A DNA stretch of 64,000 nucleotides from assembly GCF_021134715.1 (NCBI RefSeq), contig NC_060018.1, forward strand, positions 7,395,501-7,459,500, in the 5' to 3' direction. Below the pieces are notes generated by a model, which was not told the origin of the DNA, searched no databases, and saw only the letters and a program-made list of their open reading frames with translations. A program made the translations under genes and the position numbers. This stretch comes from Daphnia pulex (Eukaryota; Arthropoda; Branchiopoda; Diplostraca; Daphniidae). This document shows positions 56,466 through 64,000 of this stretch, one piece after another; within the stretch, counting starts at the first letter, position 1; every line of letters starts with the position of its first letter.

Positions 56466-59400
56466 TCAAACGCATCCGTACTCGTACCAGATGGAACTGG
56501 CACTGCCGGCTCCCGTAGTGCTGCCATTCACGTTGGGGTCCTCTGTCGGTTTCTCCTCCACTGTCGGCGTGGCGGGATTGTTGGTCGAATAGGATCGAGG
56601 TGGTAAAGCGGGTCTTTCCTGGTTGCTTAACCCATCCCTCCTGGCCGGCAAAAGAGGCGGGGCTTCGGCGGAAGTGATTCTAGGCGAGGGTCTAGGCGGA
56701 AGTCGCAGAGATCCTCTTCTCTCAAAAGGCCCTGGAAGGAGTGGTGACGCGGGAGATGGGATGAGAGGGGTAATGGCTGCTGTGCTGATATTGACATTGA
56801 TGCGAGTAGTACTGGTCAGATGCGGAAACAATTTGGAATTGGGTGTGCTGCTGTCGAGTGGAGTCGGACTGGTTCCCGTCGTTGAAGTTTGGACTAGAGC
56901 AGCAGCTGCTCCGCTTCGGATTGAGCCGCTGTTGTGATTATGATTGTGATTGTTGTTGTTATTGTTCTTGTTGTTGCTGCTGCTGCTGCCAGGCATACCA
57001 CCGCCGCTGGCCATCGAGTCACTGCCGGCCGGACTGATGTTGCGAGGCGTCAACAACGGCGACGAACGGGAGGCCAGGGGCAAAGCCAAGGAGCTGGGCG
57101 TTTCGCTCAGGACTAGAGACGGCTCGACTTCAGATAGGCACAGAGGTTGCCTTGATCCGGCCCTCTCTAGCAGTGCCAGGCTACGCGATGATTGGGTAAA
57201 CCTCTGCAAAGCCCCGATCGGAATGGGGCTGTTACCGGAAGTCGGCGTGCTGCTGCCCTGGAATCCTGAAACGATTCCGTCAAGTCTAGGGGAAGGCTGG
57301 GGTAGTTGAGGGGAACAAGGAGCCATCATCATCAGCGGGGCAGCCGATATGAGACCACCACTCAGCGACGTTTTCGGTTGGCTTGTGTTGGTTGCAGCGG
57401 AAACGTGTGTGCTTCCATCGGATTCCGTCCCGACAGAATTGCCGTTGACGGATAGAGGAGAGGATTGGATTGGGTTGCCATTGATCTGGTTGGCAGATGT
57501 CAAGGAGCATCCGTCGGAAGAAATGGAATGACGGACAGAAGCAGTTGGAATCAAGTTTTCCAGACTTTCCGGGTGTTGGTAGTGAATGATGGGCATAGAC
57601 TGGCGATTGCGATCGCGCTCATTCCAACCTGTTCCGCTGCCGCCGGAAGTCAGACCCGGTGAAATGCCGCTAATACTCCCGATGAGGCTGGTGGGTGTCA
57701 TGTCTTCTCCGCCACTTCCACCGTCCAAAGACCCGCACCCGGAATTGGAACCCGAGTGCGAACCCGATTCCAAACTGAAGGTATCCAGTTGCCCGTCGTG
57801 TTGATCGGGGCTTTCTCGATCGCCGGACGGAAGCCCGTCGCCGACTCGATTGCGTGACCGAGAGCGAGGGACCCGACTGATGAGCTCGGACGAGGCCCTC
57901 CTCATTTTACGGACGAAAAGGGCACCTATGCTGGCCTTGGCGTTCTTCTTGAAAGGCGATCCGCCGCCTAAATTCGGAGAATTCTCCATCCGACGGTACT
58001 GCTCCATGATCTTGTCTTCAAGGATCTCCTTCTGGCGCTTGAGGTGATTGAGTTTGTCGCTGAAATTCTTGGTCTCTTCGTGAAAGTGATCCTTCTCTTC
58101 CAGGGTCTGGCTAAGCAGTTCGTGGTACTGGGTCAGCAGAACCGACACTTGATTGACCAGATTGCGCTTATCTTCTTCCAACGTCGTGTTCCACTGCTGC
58201 AGCACGTCGCATTTGTTGTTCAACTTGCTCAGTTCCACATCCAGATTGGTCACCTGTAATGAAATCGATAAATTAGTTACAAATCTCAATGTGTTATACT
58301 ACTATACAATTCTAATTTTTACCTGATGACGAGATTCGGACGCTTCGCCTTGCAACTGCGTGTGTTTCAGTTTCAAAGTGTTGTGATCGCCGCGGAGACC
58401 CTTGTAGTCGTTCTGCAAGCTCTTGTATTCGCTCTTGAGCTTCTCGTTGGCCACGAAAAGTGAGCGGAAGTCATCTTTGAGCCGGGAATGCTCGGCTCTT
58501 AGATTGGTCAACGACCGCGTTTCCGCCCTTGATTTATCCAGTTCCTCTTGCAGCTCCGTCCGTGAGCGCTGCCACTCCGTCTCGGCTTGGCTGCTCGTCG
58601 CCAATTGATCGTGCAGGGCTCTCAACTCGCTTTTGCTTTCGCGTTGGCAGATTTTCAATTGTTCGCGCTCAGCCAGCAGAGCGTCGTACTCGCTCTGGAG
58701 CTGCTCGTGCAGAGTCTGCAACTCCTGCTGGTCGCGAGACACGCGCTCCAGTCGCGTGTCGGACGACTGCAATTGGGCCGCCAATTTCTCACGCTCAGAT
58801 TCGACGGCTGTCAGTGCTGCTTGGATGCCGCAATTCTGAGTCGTCGTCGAGTCCAGTTGAGAGGCCAGCGTCGAGTTCTCTACCTGAAGAGTGGCCAGCT
58901 TTTGAGACAGGATGGCCAGCTGAGACCCGCTCTCGTTGACTCGCTCCTTCTGCGAACAGATCTGGGCCGTCAGATTGTCCTTCTCCGCCAACAGAACCGC
59001 ATTTTGTCGCTCGAGTTCGACCAGACGATCCTTAATGGCCAGCACTTCGCGTCCCAACTCCAATGTTGGCGGAAGAGATTCCTGCTGCTGGGCGCTGGGA
59101 GCTTCCGACTGCTGCTTGAGTGCGCTCAATTCCGCACTGGTTGCCGCAGCCGATGCACAGCGCTGGGTCAGTTCTTCATTGGTGTTTTTCAGGGTATCGC
59201 GCTCCACTCGATTGAGTTCTATAGTCCTGGTATTGGTGTCCAGTTGGCACTGCAACTGTTGGCATCTTATCTTCTCCTGGACCAATTCCTCCCTGAAAAC
59301 AAAATGTTATTTTTTTTTAAAGAACTCGATTACTTTAGCAATTTTGACAGATTATACCTGATGGCGGCGAGAGTTTTGTGTTCGACGATGGAGGACTGTT

Positions 59401-62400
59401 GAAGCTCCTTGTTATCACGTTCCAACTCGCGTAGTTTAGATCCCTGCGTCTGCAACGCGCCCACTTCCTTCGACAGCCTTTTCCATTCGCGTTCAGCCGT
59501 CGAGAGCTTGGAGCAAAATTCGTCCAACGAAGCGTCTTTTACCTGGAAAAACATTGTGGGATGTTACCATTTTTCTTTTTTAATTTTTTTGAAAAATGTT
59601 CATATTTTTATGTTCCGAGTTTATTAGTCTAAGAGGGGAAGTAACGATCATGTTCTCTAATCTATTTCAAAACGAGTTATTCACCGCAGCTGCAAAGGGA
59701 ACTACCAGCAAGTTCCAGTTGAGGAAGTCAGATAATCGTAACTATCATCCGAGCGTAAATGGCCGACCAAACGTGGTGGGCCGACAGATTGTCAATGGGT
59801 TCAGACAAAGTTTTTTTCAAGTTTTTTTAGCTCTCTCATAAGACACGGCGCTGCAGCACGGAAACGGGAGTTTAGTGGTCGAGAACTAAATAGCACCAGC
59901 GCCTCGGGGCGACACATATACACAACGCATGGCAAGAGGAAAACAAAAGAAAAAGGAAGAAGCCCTGAACCGCTCGACCAAAACGCACTGCTGGCGTGTT
60001 ATTATATATATATCACTCTTTTTTTTTTTGTTTGGTGTGTTCAACATACCTCTATGGCTTGCTTAAGCCGGACTATCTCTTTATGAAGCCCTTTGCTTTC
60101 GCGATCGAGTCGATGGTTCTCACTTTCAAGGTCTGTGTTTTCCTTTTCCAGGTCGTTGAGGCGCCGCAGCGAATGGCGTAGACTCTCCACCGTCTTGTGC
60201 AGTTTGGCATTCTCCGACTCGAGGTCTCGCGACTCGTTCTGCACAGAGTCTACTCGTCTCTGGAAGAAGAAAAAAACAACAACAAAAAGTCGTAAATGTA
60301 AACGTCAGAATGTTCGGAATGAAACCATGATGGTTTTCTTACCTGGAAGAGATCGGCCGAGCGCTGTAATTTCTGATTCTCGGCGCCGAGTGACGACACC
60401 TGCAACTCCAGCTCTTCTATTTTGCACCGTTCCACCTAATAATAATAAAATAAAACACAATTAATGAAATGGAAAAATGGAAAAATCTAAAAATAAAAAG
60501 AAAGATGCTGTAGTACCATGCGAATTCTCGCATTTATCGTAAAATGTCGTTATAAACCTTTCACTATTTTAGTTAAAAAAAAGAAAGAACCTTTAGATTT
60601 TCGATGAGATTCTTTTGTTCTTGGTGATTGCGCTGGAGATCCTGATTTTGCCTATCGACTTCCGCTGTGCGCAAAGTGACGGCTGTCATCATTTCCGTCA
60701 TGTGGTTCTCCTTTGTCCGTCGCTCCTCTTCCAGATCGGCCAATCGCAGTTTGAGTCGGGTACACTCTCCTTCGAGTTGTAAAATCTTTTCGCCGTTATC
60801 GCCTCGCAGACCGGACTCTTTCGCATTGTTGGACGACAGCAGGTTCGTTAATCTCTGATTTTCCATTTCCAAACGACGGGCTTTGCCCAGGAGATCGACG
60901 GAACTCATTTGCTCGCCCAGATTAGTGAACTGATCCTTGCTCGTGTCGGAAAAAGCCTGGTGGGCTCTCAACGACTCGAGCTCGGCTGTCAGGCTGGCCG
61001 ATTCGCTGAGGCAGTTTTTAGTGCACAGTTGCCAATGGGCGTTCTCTTCGGCCAATTTCTTCAATCGCTCCTTGTCGGCCTCCTTCTCCACCAGTAAATT
61101 TGTCAATTGACTTTTGCATTTGAGCAGTTCGCCTTCCAAGTCCAAGACGAGTTCAGCTCTCTGCCGGGCGCTTTCCAGCTGGCCTTCAAGGATGACTTTG
61201 GTCTCCTCCAGTAGCCGGTTGTCTTCGCGCAGTTCATCCAGACGGGCTTTGTAGTAGTCAATGTCATTCAGTTTATCTTTGTAGCGATTCAATTCCGATT
61301 CCAATCGATCCACTTTTGAGGCCCGCTCTCGGACGATATCCAATTCATCCCGCAGGGCTTTTGACAGCCGGGCTTCCTGAACTAAATCCATGTTTTCCTG
61401 TTTAATTTTGACCGAGTGAGTCTTGAGAGCATCCAGCTCGTCACGCAGCTCAGCCACTTGTTCACATTTCTCTTCCAGCTCTTGTCGCCAGCGTCGGATC
61501 TTGGCTTTGGCCTCTGCCAGCTCGACGACTACTCCACTTTGGGGCGAAGCGCTGTTGTGACGCTGGAGTGTATTTCCGCCATTACTTGAGAGCTCCCTAA
61601 GTACCATGGCGGTAAAGTGCTGCAAGCAAAAAAAAATAAATAATCGATAAATAAATAAGCTAATCGGATGAATAAAAAAGCACTTAGGAGAATAATTATA
61701 TACATGAGCATAGTCATCTCTTTCTTGAACCAGCCGCCGTAAATGTTGAACCAAGACTCTGAACAGCTCCTCCCGCTGCTGCTGCTGTTCTTCCTTGTCA
61801 GCCCAGGCGGATTCAATGGACTCGAATTCAGACCATTCCTTGTTCCACACGCAGGCGGGATTGTCGGCAACCTAAAGTCATAAATCCATCAGAAGTTAAG
61901 TCATGGCAAGTCACCCTAAATTATGGGGAGAACTGCTGGGCAAAGAGTTAATAAATCTCGACTGCTGGCTTCTTCGTCATTGAGATATCGATCAAGCGCC
62001 TAATGGTCTCGTTTGCGACATCCCGGATTCCCGGACGTTATTAGCCGCAATCGTTTGAGCACACTCATTTATCTACGTCAAAGAAGAAATAGACTCTGCA
62101 ACTGGCCTTGCCAGCTGTGTGCCATTGAACATACACACACACAAAGCCTGAAGCGAAGGAGGGATCAGCAAGTATCTACTTTTCTTTTGTACAAAAAAAA
62201 TAAAGGCCAATAAAGGAGAATTTCCTTATGGGAGTACACAATCTCTTAGAATTTTGCTGCCAAGGTTTCTGGCTGGATCGGCACGTAAATAACAAAAAAA
62301 AAAGGAATTTCCTTTTTTACAGAAAAGGACCGTTGGTTATTTTGTTTACCTGTTGGATACAATTAACAATGTCGTGTTGAGTTGCGAGAGGAAGCCTTTT

Positions 62401-62755
62401 GATGTCTTCAATGACGCTCTCCTTACTGGGACCCTGGACGGCGCAACCGAGAACCAGTAACAGGAGCGTTTGCATTCCAGCTAAACCGGTTTCACTGTCG
62501 GGGTCACGACCAAGTGTCACAGGATCGGGTAAACGAACCAACACAAATTGACCCAACACGTCCTGTAGAATTGACACACAATTACAATATGGGCACAGCC
62601 AGAATTTAAAAAAATAAAAGGAATATTTTATTTAAAACTAAATTTATACCTCATAGAATCCCTTAACGGCCCGCACCAACGCATCAAAGTTGCGGATCCG
62701 GGTGTAAACATCTTCAGCCGGCTGGATATGGGCTCTTCCATTCGTCCTTGGGTCT
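56466..62755 (-). CDS. Girdin: Girdin/Daple (CCDC88 family) homologue, N-terminus missing from the model
   Basis: Nine minus-strand exons join in phase across GT-AG introns: 62755-62650, 62562-62350, 61871-61704, 61619-60591, 60435-60343, 60259-60050, 59542-59358, 59292-58323 and 58253-56466. They encode about 1586 residues. Residues 1-106 are the second part of a HOOK domain (NFDALVRAVKGFYE, then LLLLVLGCAVQ), which binds microtubules or dynein partners. About 165-1085 is long heptad-type coiled coil, broken at 506-606 by short exons. About 1085-1586 is a low-complexity Ser/Pro-rich tail with an Asn/His run (coded near 56.93-56.99 kb). The C-terminus WYEYGCV matches the Gly-Cys-Val PDZ ligand of vertebrate Daple, which binds Dishevelled. 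Family members link actin, polarity, Wnt and G-protein signalling. The first exon(s), normally about 50-60 residues, should lie upstream. No breaks were seen. Confidence 0.93.
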
Positions 62756-64000
62756 CTAGTAAATTTCAAAGTCGAACAAAATTCAAATTAGACAAGGCAA
62801 AAGGAAGCACATATGGGCTCGATCAATTATTGAATGACATGAAAAGTGGCAGACGTCGTTGTAACAAAAAAAAAAAATGAACATTTTGCAACATGGCATT
62901 GATATTTTTTCGTCATATCGTCCGTCATTTCATGGGAAGGTATTTCTTTCTTTTTTTATTTGTCTGGCACCTTCCGGTTTCTTACTTCCAGTTCCCTCGG
63001 GTTATTTGGTGGTTAACGGTGCTAACCCCCTCCTAGTGGCTTGCGCTTCGCTGGATGCCTTGCGCCATGTTTCTTTTTTTTTTTCGAAATGGAGAGAAAA
63101 TAAATACTGGCTTCCTTTATTGGCAGAGTAAGACGACCATTTCTGCGGCTTCGCCCCAAGTTCACTACTGACGTCCGGTCGTATTCGGGTTTTTTTTTTC
63201 TATTAAGCAAAAGTGCTACCACTCGTCGAAAGAAATTCAACCAACTCAAATGATTTTTGGGTTTGGCTATACACTATCGGCGTATATATAGGATGCAAAG
63301 TCGATGATTATCCAATACTGTTGTTTTTTCTTTCTTTTTCGTCATGGGATATCCGTTCGTGATCCATCGACAATATTCTTCGAGTGGTTTCCGCTGGTAA
63401 TTCTGACACACCTTTCAATGTCGGGACAACGTGACTTGGCTAACATCTAGCGGCTTAGAAAAAGAAAAATACAAGACTCGTCGACGAATGATCAATAACG
63501 ACACAAACCGAAGCTGCGGTATAGCTGATGACTCGGCCAACAAAAAAAAATGGCTGAGCGCGGGATCATCTTATTTTTTTTCTAGAAAAAAGGATGAAGA
63601 ATGAGTGAGGAAGTGTAGCAGAGTTAACGCCCCTATGGAATCCCTCACGACGAATTTTCCAAAAGAAAAAAGAAATAGCTGATGTTTATTGTGGATGACG
63701 TGTCATTTCCCAAATGTTGAATAGAGAAGGAATGGGAACACGACTTTCATCTGAAAAAAGTTTTCTCGGTCAAGATCTCGTGTGCGAAAGCGAGTGGAAG
63801 AAAAACAACCAACAACAACAAAAAAGAGTTTGACTGTATAAGGAGAGAAAGTTCAGCTCTGCGTTTAGCCTCCAATCTTTTGTATACCTTCGCCTACAGC
63901 AGAGGTCCATACGTCACCTGCTGGACTCTCCCTTCTTGTTCGAAATAAGGCAAAACTCACGTGTACACATTTTAGTTACCAGCGCCATTGCGGTCGTCTC
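62756..64000. other. Probable first intron and upstream region of the Girdin/Daple gene
   Basis: No exon matching the N-terminal half of a HOOK domain was found on the minus strand here. A weak candidate start lies at 63988-63967 (an ATG with a few codons before a GTGAGT donor); joining it would give a protein without the front of the HOOK domain, perhaps an alternative isoform. The region is AT-rich with many homopolymer runs (poly-A near 62868 and 63542). No other gene seen. Confidence 0.45.

Noticed and set aside
58587-59402. A 271-residue plus-strand open frame
   Set aside because: It is antisense to the Girdin coiled-coil exons; its Leu/Gln-rich composition is the mirror of Glu/Leu/Lys-rich heptads.
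63022-63249. Minus-strand 75-residue frame upstream of the Girdin gene
   Set aside because: Built over homopolymer runs, with no similarity to the HOOK domain front that would be expected there.

Overview
The window looks like nuclear DNA of an arthropod, and a branchiopod crustacean such as Daphnia is my best guess. The evidence is eukaryotic tRNA genes without encoded CCA (one with an intron after the anticodon), protein genes split by short GT-AG introns, Ty3/Gypsy LTR retrotransposons with 5-bp target duplications, and a Girdin/Daple (CCDC88) homologue. The species is inferred, not shown.

Bases 1-48503 are one tandem array of about 2.48-2.51 kb units that begins upstream of the window. 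Fifteen complete or nearly complete units and one left-truncated unit are present. I number them 1-16, each starting at tRNA-Ser(CGA). Every unit carries six tRNA genes in the same order and orientation: Ser(CGA)+, Arg(CCT)-, Lys(TTT)-, Ser(TGA)-, Arg(TCT)+ with an 11-nt intron, and Ile(AAT)+. That makes 95 tRNA genes. The spacers are as conserved as the genes and contain an exon-like pair of open segments on the minus strand and a conserved hairpin. Shared variants show sub-families of units (6-10) and a two-unit higher-order duplication (units 10-13).

Two Ty3/Gypsy elements have inserted into array spacers, both with identical LTRs. Element A (11522-15230, plus strand) is broken. Element B (27139-32279, minus strand) looks whole. 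Each lies in only one unit, so each arrived late or has not been copied along the array. A third, more broken Gypsy element, C (49209-54451), lies about 0.7 kb beyond the array edge. Its primer binding site matches the 3' end of a tRNA-Ser like those in the array.

Right of element C are two minus-strand host genes. One is a small four-exon gene for a 188-residue multi-pass membrane protein that I do not recognise (54579-55424). The other is most of a Girdin/Daple homologue (56466-62755 and upstream), with the rest of a HOOK domain, a long coiled coil and a C-terminal Gly-Cys-Val PDZ ligand. Its first coding exon is not convincingly in the window.
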